Shown: one piece after another, positions 36,343-44,434 of the stretch
Numbering within the stretch: the first letter of the stretch is position 1
Layout: every line of letters begins with the position of its first letter
Assembly: GCA_044507065.1 (NCBI GenBank)
Contig: JBIQJY010000002.1
Span: 1 to 64,000 of the forward strand
Direction of reading: 5' to 3'
DNA from: SCN-69-37 sp044507065
GTDB lineage: Bacteria > Acidobacteriota > Vicinamibacteria > Vicinamibacterales > SCN-69-37
Length of the DNA stretch: 64,000 nucleotides
Notes under the pieces: generated by a model
Databases searched by the model: none
What the model saw: the letters and a program-made list of their open reading frames with translations, nothing else
Told to the model about the DNA's origin: nothing
Translations under genes and position numbers: made by a program

Positions 36343-37050
36343 GTGGCACGCGATATGTTCGGCGACGTCGTTGACCCTTCAATCAAGTTGGGCACCCAGA
36401 AGTGGTACACGGTGCCCCTCTCGATTCTGACGCACGTGGTCATCATCGGCGCGCTGGTCGTCATTCCCCTGATGGCCACCGATATGCTGCCGACGCCGCA
36501 GTCGGTCATGGCGTTCGCGGTGGCGCCGCCGCCCCCGCCGCCGCCGCCCCCTCCGCCGCCGCCGCCCGCCGCCGAGGCCCCGCCGCCTCCGCCGCCGGTC
36601 GAGGTGGACGTCAACCCGGCGGCCGCCCCGATCGAGGCGCCGAAGGCCATCGTGCCCGAGCCGCCGCCGATCATGCGCTCGGTCGTCGGCATTCAACCGC
36701 CGGCCGCGCCCGTGCAGCAGGCGCCAACCGTGATTGCGGCGCCCCCGCCCCCGCCCCCGCCCGCTCCGCTGCGCGTGGGTGGCGACATCAAGGAGCCGCG
36801 CAAGACGCGTAACGTCCCGCCGGTGTATCCGAAGATCGCCCAGGCGGCCAAGGTCTCCGGCATGGTCATCCTCGAGGCGACCATCACCAAGGAAGGCGAC
36901 GTGCGCGACGTGAAGGTGCTGCGGTCGATCGCCATGCTCGACCAGGCCGCCATCGACGCGGTGCGTCAGTGGAAGTACACGCCGCCGCTGCTCAACGGCG
37001 TGCCCGTCGAAGTCATCATGACCGTCACGGTGAACTTCACGTTGAACTAG
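36343..37050 (+). CDS. TonB-family energy transducer
   Basis: This 235-residue protein has one membrane helix (about residues 26-45), a periplasmic spacer with long runs of proline (residues about 62-90 and 132-142) and a C-terminal TonB domain with PPVYPKIAQAAKVSGMVILEA and AAIDAVRQWKYTPPLLNG. It transmits proton-motive force from ExbB/ExbD to outer-membrane transporters. The start is GTG with AAGGAGG 8 bases upstream. It leads an operon with exbB and two exbD genes. Confidence 0.93.
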   Translation: MARDMFGDVVDPSIKLGTQKWYTVPLSILTHVVIIGALVVIPLMATDMLPTPQSVMAFAVAPPPPPPPPPPPPPPAAEAPPPPPPVEVDVNPAAAPIEAPKAIVPEPPPIMRSVVGIQPPAAPVQQAPTVIAAPPPPPPPAPLRVGGDIKEPRKTRNVPPVYPKIAQAAKVSGMVILEATITKEGDVRDVKVLRSIAMLDQAAIDAVRQWKYTPPLLNGVPVEVIMTVTVNFTLN

Positions 37051-37097
37051 AGCTTTGTGTCAATCAGGTCAGTGGTTCGTTTGATTCTCTTTGGGTC

Positions 37098-37123
37098 GGC
37101 CCAGCCAGGACGTGACTGGGCTT
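37098..37123 (+). other. Inverted repeat between tonB and exbB
   Basis: GCCCAG...CTGGGC with an 11-base loop lies in the 127-base gap between tonB and exbB and is followed by TTCTTC. It could slow transcription or stabilise the downstream message, but the T-tract is too weak for a confident terminator. Confidence 0.35.
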
Positions 37124-37177
37124 CTTCAACCGTCCAGGCAGTAGCGGCTGGGACAAGGTAGTTCGGAGGCTGGAAAC

Positions 37178-37849
37178 ATGGATATTCTGCAGATGTGGAG
37201 TGAGATGAGCCCGCTCGTCAAGGCACTGGCTGGCATCCTCATCTTTATGTCGATGTGGTCGTTCGGCGTCGCCATCGAGCGGTACTACACGTTCTCTCAG
37301 GCACGGAAGCAGTCGAAGCTGTATGCGCCCCAGGTGGCCAAGCACCTGAAGGAAGGCCGGCTGAAGGACGCGATTGCCATCTCGCAGTCGAAGCAGTTCC
37401 AGTACAGCCACCTGGCGAAGGTCGTGCTCGCGGGGCTGCAGGAGTACCAGTTCCAGCAGGAATCGGGTGGTTCGATTGACCGTGGCGACATGGTCGACAC
37501 CGTGCGTCGCGCGATTCAGCGCGCCAGCGCGCTGACCGCCAACGACCTCAAGAAGGGCATTCCCTCGCTCGCCACGATCGGCGCCACGGCCCCGTTCCTC
37601 GGGCTGCTCGGGACGACCATCGGCGTCATCAACGCGTTCCACGGCATTTCGACGTCCGGATCGGGCGGCCTCGGCGCCATCTCGGGCGGTATCTCGGAAG
37701 CCCTCGTGAAGACCGCGCTCGGCCTGTTCGTGGCCATTCCCGCGGTGTGGATGTACAACTACTTCGCTGGCCGGCTCGAGTATCTCAACGTCGAGATGGC
37801 CAATTCGTCGTCGGAACTGGTCGACTACTTCATCAAGAAGTCGGCGTAA
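37178..37849 (+). CDS. ExbB/TolQ/MotA-family proton channel subunit
   Basis: This 223-residue inner-membrane protein has one N-terminal helix (KALAGILIFMSMWSFGVAIE) and two further helices containing GATAPFLGLLGTTIGVINAF and KTALGLFVAIPAVWMYNYF, the ExbB/TolQ core. It forms the ion channel with ExbD. A GGAGG box precedes the ATG. TolQ cannot be excluded by sequence alone, but TonB next door favours ExbB. Confidence 0.93.
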   Translation: MDILQMWSEMSPLVKALAGILIFMSMWSFGVAIERYYTFSQARKQSKLYAPQVAKHLKEGRLKDAIAISQSKQFQYSHLAKVVLAGLQEYQFQQESGGSIDRGDMVDTVRRAIQRASALTANDLKKGIPSLATIGATAPFLGLLGTTIGVINAFHGISTSGSGGLGAISGGISEALVKTALGLFVAIPAVWMYNYFAGRLEYLNVEMANSSSELVDYFIKKSA

Positions 37850-37861
37850 GGAGTACCCGCC

Positions 37862-38293
37862 ATGGCAATGGATGTTGGCGGCGCGAAAGGCGGGATCAAG
37901 TCCGACATCAACGTCACACCGCTGGTGGACGTGATGCTCGTGCTCCTGATCATCGTCATGCTGGTCGCCCCTCTGATTCAGCAGGGCGTGCAGTTGACGT
38001 TGCCCACGGCCGGAAACACGGTGCCGAAGCCTGACACCGACGAACAGACCACGGTCTACGTCGATGGCAGTGGCCGGCTCTACGTCAATGCGATCGAGAT
38101 GACCGAGACCGAAGTGATTACCAGGCTTCGGGAAGTCGTCGAGGGTGGCGATTCGCAGACGATCTACCTGAAGGGCGACGTGGATGCGCCCTACAGCTCC
38201 ATCATGCAGATGATGGACGCCCTCCGGGCGGCCAGGATCGAGACGGTAGCGCTGATCACGGAAACGACGGCGGCGTTCGAAGGAGAGCAGTAA
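37862..38293 (+). CDS. ExbD/TolR-family protein (first copy)
   Basis: This 143-residue protein has the SDINVTPLVDVMLVLLIIVM helix with the conserved proton-carrying aspartate, and a periplasmic domain ending in ARIETVALITE. It lies 12 bases after exbB. The stop overlaps the next exbD by one base (TAATG). Two unlike ExbD copies suggest a mixed complex. Confidence 0.93.
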   Translation: MAMDVGGAKGGIKSDINVTPLVDVMLVLLIIVMLVAPLIQQGVQLTLPTAGNTVPKPDTDEQTTVYVDGSGRLYVNAIEMTETEVITRLREVVEGGDSQTIYLKGDVDAPYSSIMQMMDALRAARIETVALITETTAAFEGEQ

Positions 38294-38754
38294 TGTCGGA
38301 TCAACGCCATCACGGAGCCGAGGAGATCACGCAGGTCGAGGAGGCCCACGTTTCATCCGACATGAACGTGACGCCCTTCATCGACGTGCTGCTCGTGCTG
38401 CTGGTCGTCTTCCTCGCCGCGCTTCCGCTGACGCAGCGCGGCGTGGACATCAACCTGCCGCTCGAGACCAGCCGCAATACCTCGCAGGCTGAAACGCTCG
38501 GTCAGGTGGTCGTCAACTACACGGCCGACCACCGGCTGACGATCAACCAGCAGGAAGTGCCGATCTCGATGGCCACCGAACGGTTCGCGGAAATCTTCCG
38601 TGACCGCCGGGAGAAGACGCTGTTTCTCATCGGCGCGGGCACGGTCCGCTACGGCGAGATCATGGCCGTCATCGACGCCGCCGTCGGCGGCGGCGTCGAG
38701 AAGGTCGGCATCGTCACCGACGGCATGCGTCGGGAAGCGGCCGGGGGCAACTAG
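38293..38754 (+). CDS. ExbD/TolR-family protein (second copy)
   Basis: This 153-residue protein has SSDMNVTPFIDVLLVLLVVF with the conserved aspartate and a periplasmic domain ending GGVEKVGIVTDGM. It is clearly diverged from the first copy and has about 10 extra N-terminal residues. It closes the tonB operon, and a strong terminator follows 35 bases later. Confidence 0.93.
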   Translation: MSDQRHHGAEEITQVEEAHVSSDMNVTPFIDVLLVLLVVFLAALPLTQRGVDINLPLETSRNTSQAETLGQVVVNYTADHRLTINQQEVPISMATERFAEIFRDRREKTLFLIGAGTVRYGEIMAVIDAAVGGGVEKVGIVTDGMRREAAGGN

Positions 38755-38788
38755 CCGACGCGGCTCCCGCCGCGACGGGCACGCACTG

Positions 38789-38840
38789 AACCGGGGTGAC
38801 CGGGCGCGCTTCGCGCCGCGGTCACCCCGGTTTTCTTTTT
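38789..38840 (+). terminator. Rho-independent terminator of the tonB operon
   Basis: AACCGGGGTGACCG pairs with CGGTCACCCCGGTT around an inner GGCGCGCTTCGCGCC hairpin. TTTTCTTTTT follows directly. Confidence 0.9.
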
Positions 38841-39370
38841 CCGCCGCAACTCCGCCGCCCCTCATGGCCCGCCCGCCAGACGGCCCGTCCATCGTTTTGT
38901 CCGCCAACCCTCCGTGGCATCGTGTCGCTGGACACGCCTGCACACCGCGCTGGCCTTCTCCATCAGCACCGAACCGTCCACCGACCCGTCGTGCCTCCGT
39001 GGTTTCAATTTGCCCGGCCGTGGGCCAGCGATGGCCGTCGCGATCGGCACCGCGAATCACGAAGGCGCGAATGCGCCCAGGCTGGACAGTCCAGGCACCG
39101 GGCGGGTCGCCGTCGCCTGCCGCGCCGCGACCCGCTCGCCCGGGCTGCAGTCTGCCCTGCGGCGGGCGTCTTGCCTCGTCGGAGACCGACGCTCATGCCA
39201 GGCCGTGGGTTGCGCGACGTGGGCTGTCACAGACAGGGGGCCGTGCCATGGCGAGGCGGGGCGTGGGCCGGCCGAGGGCGGTCCAGGATGTGCGCGTCAG
39301 CGCGGCGCGGGCGGGCCGACGACAGGCCGGAGATTTGTGGGGGAAGAGGGGGAGACGAGGGCGCGTGGCT
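38841..39370. other. 530-base stretch without a convincing gene
   Basis: Several long frames overlap here on both strands, as expected at this GC content, but none has a ribosome site, consistent codon bias or a recognisable motif. It lies between two terminators that face each other, so it may be untranscribed spacer or a remnant of a lost gene. Confidence 0.6.
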
Positions 39371-39417
39371 GAAAAAAGCAAACGGGGCAACGGCTCCGAT
39401 GCCGTTGCCCCGTTTGC
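39371..39417 (-). terminator. Rho-independent terminator of the TPR lipoprotein gene
   Basis: A perfect 17-base stem (GCAAACGGGGCAACGGC and its complement, loop of 6) is followed on the minus strand by TTTTTTC. It lies 25 bases after the stop of the TPR lipoprotein gene. Confidence 0.93.
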
Positions 39418-39442
39418 GGGACGTGCGGTGCGCCGGTTCAGG

Positions 39443-40435
39443 CTATGACGCTGTCTGGGCGGCGTCTCCGGCCTGTCGGGACTCGATCTCCTCGACACGG
39501 TCGGCCAGCGCGTCGGCCTCGGCCACGAGCTTGTTGATGACGGCCCGGTCGCGCTCCTTGCTGGCGCGCAGCCGAATCAGCAGCTCCTTGTAGCGGACGG
39601 CGTCGACGTAGTCCTGGTTGAGCGCCAGGGCGCGGTCCTCGGCCTCCACGCCGCGCTGGAGGTACTCGATGCCCTGCTCGCGCGGGACCGCCGTGTCGCG
39701 GTAGACCTTGTCGTAGTAGTAGGTCCCCATCGTGTGCCAGGCTTCCGGGTTGTTCGGCTCGAGCTCGGCGCGCTTCTGGAGCGCGTCCATGAGCTTGTCG
39801 AACTCGAACTGGCGGTTGTAGAAGCCGGCAATCAGCTGATACCCGAGGGCGTCGGTTGGCCGCACCTCGATGGCCTGGCGGAACATCGCTTCGGCCTGTT
39901 CGAAATCGCCCTGGTCCTCGTACAGCCGCGCGAGGAGCTGGTAGTTGGCCGCATCGTTCGGCTGGAACTGGATGAGCTCCTTGGCCACCGGCTCGGCCCG
40001 GGAGAAGTCGTCGAGCTTGTCGGAGCCGTAGAGTGCGATGAGGAACTCGAACGAACGCTTGCGGAACTCGGCAGCCTGGGGGTCGGTAGCGGCCGGCTCG
40101 GCCAGCTTGTCGATTGCCAGGCGGTAGTTCTCGGCGGCCTTCGGCAGCAGGGCATCGTTCTCAGCCTCGCCGCGCCGGGCGGACCGGTACTGGTTGTCGT
40201 AGCTGTTGGCCAGGTAGAAGTAGGAGAACCCGAAGTCGGCGTTGTGGCTGATAGACTCTTCGAACTTCGCCGTCGCGCCTCGGTAGTCGCCCTTCTGGTA
40301 GAAGGTCAGGCCGTCCTTGAAAGCCTTGAGCGAGCGAATGCTGCTCAGAGAATACTTGCCGCAAGCACTCGTCGCCATGGTCGCGACGGCAAGGCCGGCG
40401 ACGAGCGCGACCATGCGGGTCAATCGGAATTGCAT
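39443..40435 (-). CDS. Tetratricopeptide-repeat lipoprotein
   Basis: This 330-residue protein has a lipoprotein signal (MVALVAGLAVATMATSAC, lipobox TSAC) and about six TPR-like repeats, such as DFGFSYFYLANSYDNQY, ANYQLLARLYEDQGDFEQAE and PEAWHTMGTYYYD. The ATG at 40435 was chosen because of the signal and a GAAAGGGGA box; a longer frame exists upstream. It is probably a periplasmic scaffold anchored in a membrane. Partner unknown. A good promoter lies 66 bases upstream. Confidence 0.88.
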   Translation of the reverse strand: MQFRLTRMVALVAGLAVATMATSACGKYSLSSIRSLKAFKDGLTFYQKGDYRGATAKFEESISHNADFGFSYFYLANSYDNQYRSARRGEAENDALLPKAAENYRLAIDKLAEPAATDPQAAEFRKRSFEFLIALYGSDKLDDFSRAEPVAKELIQFQPNDAANYQLLARLYEDQGDFEQAEAMFRQAIEVRPTDALGYQLIAGFYNRQFEFDKLMDALQKRAELEPNNPEAWHTMGTYYYDKVYRDTAVPREQGIEYLQRGVEAEDRALALNQDYVDAVRYKELLIRLRASKERDRAVINKLVAEADALADRVEEIESRQAGDAAQTAS

Positions 40436-40501
40436 GCCACGTCCCCTTTCGTGTCGCCGAGGTCTGCCCCAGGCGGCAATCGAAGTGTCTAGAACCGGCT
40501 C

Positions 40502-40530
40502 AGTATAGTGACCGGTCCGAAGGTCGTCAA
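40502..40530 (-). promoter_or_regulatory. Sigma-70-like promoter of the TPR lipoprotein gene
   Basis: On the minus strand TTGACG (40525-40530) and TATACT (40502-40507) are 17 bases apart. The transcript would start near 40495, about 60 bases before the ATG. Confidence 0.7.
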
Positions 40531-40655
40531 GCAGAGCGGGGCCCCGGATGCAGCCCGTTTGCCTGCCAAAATCCAACAGTTTGGTCCGTTTCCGGTATCA
40601 TGCGATCAGCACACCGGCTGATCCCACCCGGTTATCTGATTAGACACCGGCCTTT

Positions 40656-42836
40656 ATGATCCGGTTCGAAGACCTACTGGAAAAGGTACGTGCGTTCAGT
40701 CCGGACGCCGACCTCGAGCTGCTCAGGCGGGCCTACGTGTTTTCGGCCTACGAGCACAAGGGACAGGTCCGCCGATCGGGGGAGCCCTACCTCGTCCACC
40801 CTCTGCAGGTGGCGGATCTGCTCGCGGACATGCGGCTCGACGTCGTCGCCATTGCCGCCGGCCTGCTCCACGACATCGTCGAAGACACCCCCAACACGAT
40901 CGAGAAAGTCCGCGAGTTGTTCGGCGAGCAGGTGGCTCACGTCGTCGAGGGTGTCACCAAGCTGTCGAGCCTGCAGTTCGCGTCGAGTGAGGAGCGGCAG
41001 GCCGAGAGCTTCCGCAAGATGCTCATGGCGATGGTCGATGACATCCGCGTCATCCTCGTGAAGCTCGCCGACCGGCTCCACAACATGCGGACGCTCCACC
41101 ACCTGCCCGAAGACCGGCGGGCCCGCATTGCGCAGGAGACGCGCGACATCTATGCGCCGCTCGCCAATCGGCTGGGCATGAGCAAGGTCAAGAACGAACT
41201 CGAGGAACTGGCCTTCCGCTACCTGGAGCCGGCGACCTACCAGACGCTCCGGCTCGAGGTCGAGCGCATGCGCCAGGCCACCGAAGGCCTGATCGACACG
41301 CTGCGTCGCCAGCTCGAGACCCACCTCGACGAGGCGCAGATTTCCGTCGTCCGGATCGACGGGCGCATCAAACGCCTGTGGTCGATCCACCAGAAACTGC
41401 AGCGGCAGAAGATCTCGCTCGACCAGGTCTACGACTTCATCGCCCTGCGCGTGATTACGACGAGCGTCAAGGACTGCTACGGCGTGCTCGGCATCGTGCA
41501 CCAGGTGTGGTCGCCCGTCCACGGGCGGTTCAAGGACTTCATTGCGATGCCGCGCCCGAACGGCTATCAGTCGCTGCACACGTCGGTGGTGGGCGACGGC
41601 GGCGTGCCCTTCGAACTGCAGATCCGCACCGAAGAAATGCACCGCGTCGCCGAAGAGGGCATCGCCGCGCACTGGAAGTACAAGGAAGGCCGCGTCGGCG
41701 CCGACCGCGACGAGCAGTACTTCGCCTGGCTGCGGCGGCTGCTCGAACTGCAGCAGGAGGTGCGCGACCCGCAGGAGTTCATGCAGAACCTGCGGATCGA
41801 GCTGTACCCGGAAGACGTCTACATCTTCACGCCGAAAGGCGAGGTGAAGTCGCTGCCGCGCGGCGCGACGGCCGTCGACTTCGCGTACTTCGTCCACACC
41901 GACGTCGGCCACCGCTGCGTGGGCGTCCGCGTCAACGGGCGAATGGTGCCGCTGCGCACCCGTCTGAACAACGGCGACATTGTCGAGGTCCTGACGCAAC
42001 CCGGCCACACGCCGAGCCGGGACTGGCTGACGTTCGTCGCCACGTCCAGGGCCCGCAACAAGATCAAGCACTTCATCCATGCGGAAGAGAAAGCGCGAAG
42101 CGTGGAGCTGGGGCGACGCCTGTTCGACAAGGAACTGCGACGGTTCACGGTCGACCGCGCGTCTGTGACCGACGACGCACTGGCACGGGTGGCAAGCGAG
42201 TTCAGCGCCCAGCGGGTCGACGACCTGTACGCGTCGATTGGCTACGGCAAGGTCACGGCGCGCGCGGTGCTGACGCGACTGGTGGGCAAGGATGCGCTGC
42301 AGGAGCGGGAGGTGGAGCCGGTCTCGCCGGCCGCCGCCCGCCGCGCCAGCCCGACGGCCGAGGACCAGAAGATCAAGGTCCGCGGCGTCGACGACGTCAT
42401 GGTCTTCCGGGCGAAGTGCTGCAACCCGATTCGCGGTGAGAAGATCGTGGGCTACATCACGCGCGGCAAGGGTGTCTCCGTGCACGCGACCGGGTGTCCC
42501 AATGTGGTGAACCTGCTGTTCGATCCCGAGCGTCGGATCGACGTGGAATGGGACACCGGCACCGACACGCTGCCCTACACGGTCCGTCTCAAGGTGAGCG
42601 TGGAAGATCGGCGCGGCATTCTCGCCGACGTCACGGCGTGCGTGGCCGACGTGAACACCAATATCCGCGACGTCGAGGCCAACGCTGACGAAGACCACCG
42701 CGGCTCGATCCGCATGACGGTCGAGATCAGTGATCTCCGGCACCTGGAAAAGGTGATGTCGTCGATTCGAAAGGTGGAGGGGGTGCTGGCCGTCGAGCGC
42801 GCCGCGCGCGAGGCCGGGGTTACCGTGCGGCGATGA
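40656..42836 (+). CDS. rel: Bifunctional (p)ppGpp synthetase/hydrolase (RelA/SpoT)
   Basis: This 726-residue protein makes and degrades the alarmone (p)ppGpp. The hydrolase HD domain is intact (HKGQVRRSGEPYLVHPL, LLHDIVEDT), so it is not a synthetase-only RelA. The synthetase domain has RFKDFIAMPRPNGYQSLHTS. A TGS domain (YIFTPKGEVKSLPRGATAVDFAY) and a C-terminal ACT domain follow. It appears to be the single long Rel of this organism (inference). dksA lies 1 kb downstream. Confidence 0.95.
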   Translation: MIRFEDLLEKVRAFSPDADLELLRRAYVFSAYEHKGQVRRSGEPYLVHPLQVADLLADMRLDVVAIAAGLLHDIVEDTPNTIEKVRELFGEQVAHVVEGVTKLSSLQFASSEERQAESFRKMLMAMVDDIRVILVKLADRLHNMRTLHHLPEDRRARIAQETRDIYAPLANRLGMSKVKNELEELAFRYLEPATYQTLRLEVERMRQATEGLIDTLRRQLETHLDEAQISVVRIDGRIKRLWSIHQKLQRQKISLDQVYDFIALRVITTSVKDCYGVLGIVHQVWSPVHGRFKDFIAMPRPNGYQSLHTSVVGDGGVPFELQIRTEEMHRVAEEGIAAHWKYKEGRVGADRDEQYFAWLRRLLELQQEVRDPQEFMQNLRIELYPEDVYIFTPKGEVKSLPRGATAVDFAYFVHTDVGHRCVGVRVNGRMVPLRTRLNNGDIVEVLTQPGHTPSRDWLTFVATSRARNKIKHFIHAEEKARSVELGRRLFDKELRRFTVDRASVTDDALARVASEFSAQRVDDLYASIGYGKVTARAVLTRLVGKDALQEREVEPVSPAAARRASPTAEDQKIKVRGVDDVMVFRAKCCNPIRGEKIVGYITRGKGVSVHATGCPNVVNLLFDPERRIDVEWDTGTDTLPYTVRLKVSVEDRRGILADVTACVADVNTNIRDVEANADEDHRGSIRMTVEISDLRHLEKVMSSIRKVEGVLAVERAAREAGVTVRR

Positions 42837-43224
42837 CGTCGATTTCCACGCGGACGTCGCGTGGGAGTCTGGAGACCTCGACGGTCGATCGGGCCGGAGG
42901 CGGTGTCCCCATGTGGGCGGCGTACACCGCGTTCATGGCGGCGAAATCCGACATGTCGGCCAGATAGACCGTTGCCTTGACGATGTGCTGGAACGACAGG
43001 CCTGCCGCCGCCAGGACGGCACCGAGGTTCTGCAGCACCTGGGTAGTCTGTGCGGCGGTGTCCTGGCCGACAATGGCGCCGGTGGCCGGGTCGACGGGGA
43101 TTTGGCCCGAGACGAACAGGAAGTCGCCGTGCCGGATGGCCTGGCTGTACGGGCCGATGGCGGCCGGCGCGTCAGGCGTCGAGACGGCTTCGCGGCCGTC
43201 TCGCGGGGGTTCGGTTGGCGGCAT
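42820..43224 (-). CDS. ridA: RidA family enamine/imine deaminase
   Basis: This 134-residue protein has the RidA hallmarks AAIGPYSQAIRHGDFLFVSGQIP and the C-terminal RSTVEVSRLPRDVRVEIDVIA with the catalytic arginine. The family removes reactive enamines and imines made by PLP enzymes. The first 15 residues are not conserved, so a GTG further in (the V of VSTPDAPAAIG) is a likely alternative start. It overlaps the end of rel by 17 bases in convergent orientation and follows rpmB by 33 bases. Confidence 0.92.
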   Translation of the reverse strand: MPPTEPPRDGREAVSTPDAPAAIGPYSQAIRHGDFLFVSGQIPVDPATGAIVGQDTAAQTTQVLQNLGAVLAAAGLSFQHIVKATVYLADMSDFAAMNAVYAAHMGTPPPARSTVEVSRLPRDVRVEIDVIAAR

Positions 43225-43257
43225 GGGCTCGCGGTCGACGACTGTCGTGAACCGGGG

Positions 43258-43449
43258 CTAGGCGGCCTTGACCACCTTGTTGGATCGGATGCACCGGGTG
43301 CACACGCGAAGCCGGCGGATCCCGCCGTTCACGATGGCGCGAACCCGCTGCAGGTTGGGCTCGAAGCGCCGGGAGCTGACGTTGTGGGCGTGGCTGACGA
43401 TCCGTCCGAAGACGGGTGCCTTCCCGCAGATTTCACATTGCTTGGCCAT
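43258..43449 (-). CDS. rpmB: 50S ribosomal protein L28
   Basis: This 63-residue protein starts MAKQCEICGKAPVFGRIVSH and has SSRRFEPNLQRVRAIV and RLRVCTRCIRSNKV. The two CXXC pairs show the zinc-binding form of L28. The start is the ATG at 43449; the longer open frame upstream is non-coding. Confidence 0.96.
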   Translation of the reverse strand: MAKQCEICGKAPVFGRIVSHAHNVSSRRFEPNLQRVRAIVNGGIRRLRVCTRCIRSNKVVKAA

Positions 43450-43505
43450 GTTCAGATGCGTCCGTATGTGATGGCGGGACGGGCCCGCGGTACGAAAAAC
43501 GCCCA

Positions 43506-43511
43506 AGTATA
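43506..43511 (-). promoter_or_regulatory. Extended -10 promoter of rpmB
   Basis: TGTTATACT on the minus strand gives an extended -10 (TGn plus TATACT) about 57 bases before the rpmB start. No good -35 is visible. Confidence 0.55.
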
Positions 43512-43707
43512 ACAGAGGCGCCGGCTTCTGCGCGCAGGGCATATAATAAGTGTTCAAACAAGGAACTCTTCGGGCCTGGCAGGCGTCTAACCTCCCTGCA
43601 TCCACCCCGTGGCCCGAGGCGCTTTGGGTGGGTGTCCGGGCAACGGGCTGTCCAATTGTTCCGTATACGAGTGACAGTCCGACAACCGCCCGATAGGCCT
43701 TGGGGGC
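43512..43707 (+). other. Possible structured RNA between rpmB and dksA
   Basis: No gene is visible in this 196-base stretch. A TATAAT box at 43542-43547 could start a plus-strand transcript near 43553. Downstream, CGGGCC can pair with GGCCCG. A longer imperfect hairpin joins GGGC/GGGCTGT to ACAGTCC/CGCCC around the loop at about 43650-43670, with AGGC and GCCT outside it. This could be a small RNA or a leader. I cannot match it to a known family. Confidence 0.3.
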
Positions 43708-43736
43708 TTTACAGGCGGTCGTTGTTAGGGTAGAAT
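43708..43736 (+). promoter_or_regulatory. Sigma-70-like promoter of dksA
   Basis: TTTACA (43708-43713) and TAGAAT (43731-43736) are exactly 17 bases apart, and the dksA start is 85 bases after the -10. Confidence 0.75.
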
Positions 43737-43820
43737 TGGCACTTTTATTGCTTTGGGTCGGAACATCATAGTGCGGACCATACATAGCTCGCTTCGGCGG
43801 GACGACCCCAGGAGGGCGCA

Positions 43821-44267
43821 ATGACTCGACGGACAAGCAAGACGGAGATGGCTGGCGCGCGGTATGCGGAACTGAAGCGCATCCTCGAAGAGCGTCGCCG
43901 CGAAATCCTCAACGAAGTCCAGGAGAAGATGCGCGACGTCCGGGCCATCGGTGCGTCGGGCGAAGGACAGGGTGTCCTCGACGCCGCGGAGACGACCGAG
44001 GCCGACATTCAGGATGACATCGAGCTCGCACTCATCCAGATGAAGTCCGAGACCCTGCACAAGATCGAGGAGGCGCTGTCGCGCCTCGACGAGCAGACCT
44101 ACGGCTACTGCTTCGAATGCGGCGACGAGATTTCCGAGCGTCGCCTGCGCGCGCTGCCCTTTGCGGTCCGCTGCAAGGATTGTGAAGAGGCACGCGAGAT
44201 GGCCGAACTTCGCGAGCGTCATCAGACGCAGCGGCGTTCGGCGGGCTTCCTGCTCGACCTGAACTGA
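43821..44267 (+). CDS. dksA: DksA/TraR family transcription factor
   Basis: This 148-residue protein has an N-terminal coiled coil (about residues 12-75) and the C4 zinc finger YGYCFECGDEISERRL...RCKDCEEA. DksA proteins bind the RNA polymerase secondary channel and act with ppGpp. Asp residues are present at the coiled-coil tip, but the order differs from E. coli. An AGGAGGG box lies 5 bases before the ATG. It is located near rel, its functional partner. Confidence 0.92.
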   Translation: MTRRTSKTEMAGARYAELKRILEERRREILNEVQEKMRDVRAIGASGEGQGVLDAAETTEADIQDDIELALIQMKSETLHKIEEALSRLDEQTYGYCFECGDEISERRLRALPFAVRCKDCEEAREMAELRERHQTQRRSAGFLLDLN

Positions 44268-44291
44268 GTCCAGGCGATCCAGCTGCAAGAG

Positions 44292-44336
44292 ACGCGCAGG
44301 CCCGCCGGATGGCGGGACCTGCGCGTCGCTTTTTTC
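44292..44336 (+). terminator. Rho-independent terminator of dksA
   Basis: ACGCGCAGG-CCCGCC pairs with GGCGGG-CCTGCGCGT around a GGAT loop, with TTTTTT a few bases after the stem. It lies 25 bases after the dksA stop. Confidence 0.92.
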
Positions 44337-44434
44337 GCGCACTTCCCGCCTTTTTGAACAGGAACAGGTCGGCTTCGTGCCGGCCGATGCGTCACGCCAG
44401 GCCCGGCCCGGCGTGACATCAAGGGGGAATCGTC

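Noticed and set aside
36526..36600. CCG/CCC-rich tract as a possible tandem repeat element
   Set aside because: It is the polyproline spacer of the TonB protein, in frame and explained by the coding sequence.
40674..42743. 689-codon minus-strand frame opposite rel
   Set aside because: Antisense to a textbook Rel protein, with no domain or ribosome site.
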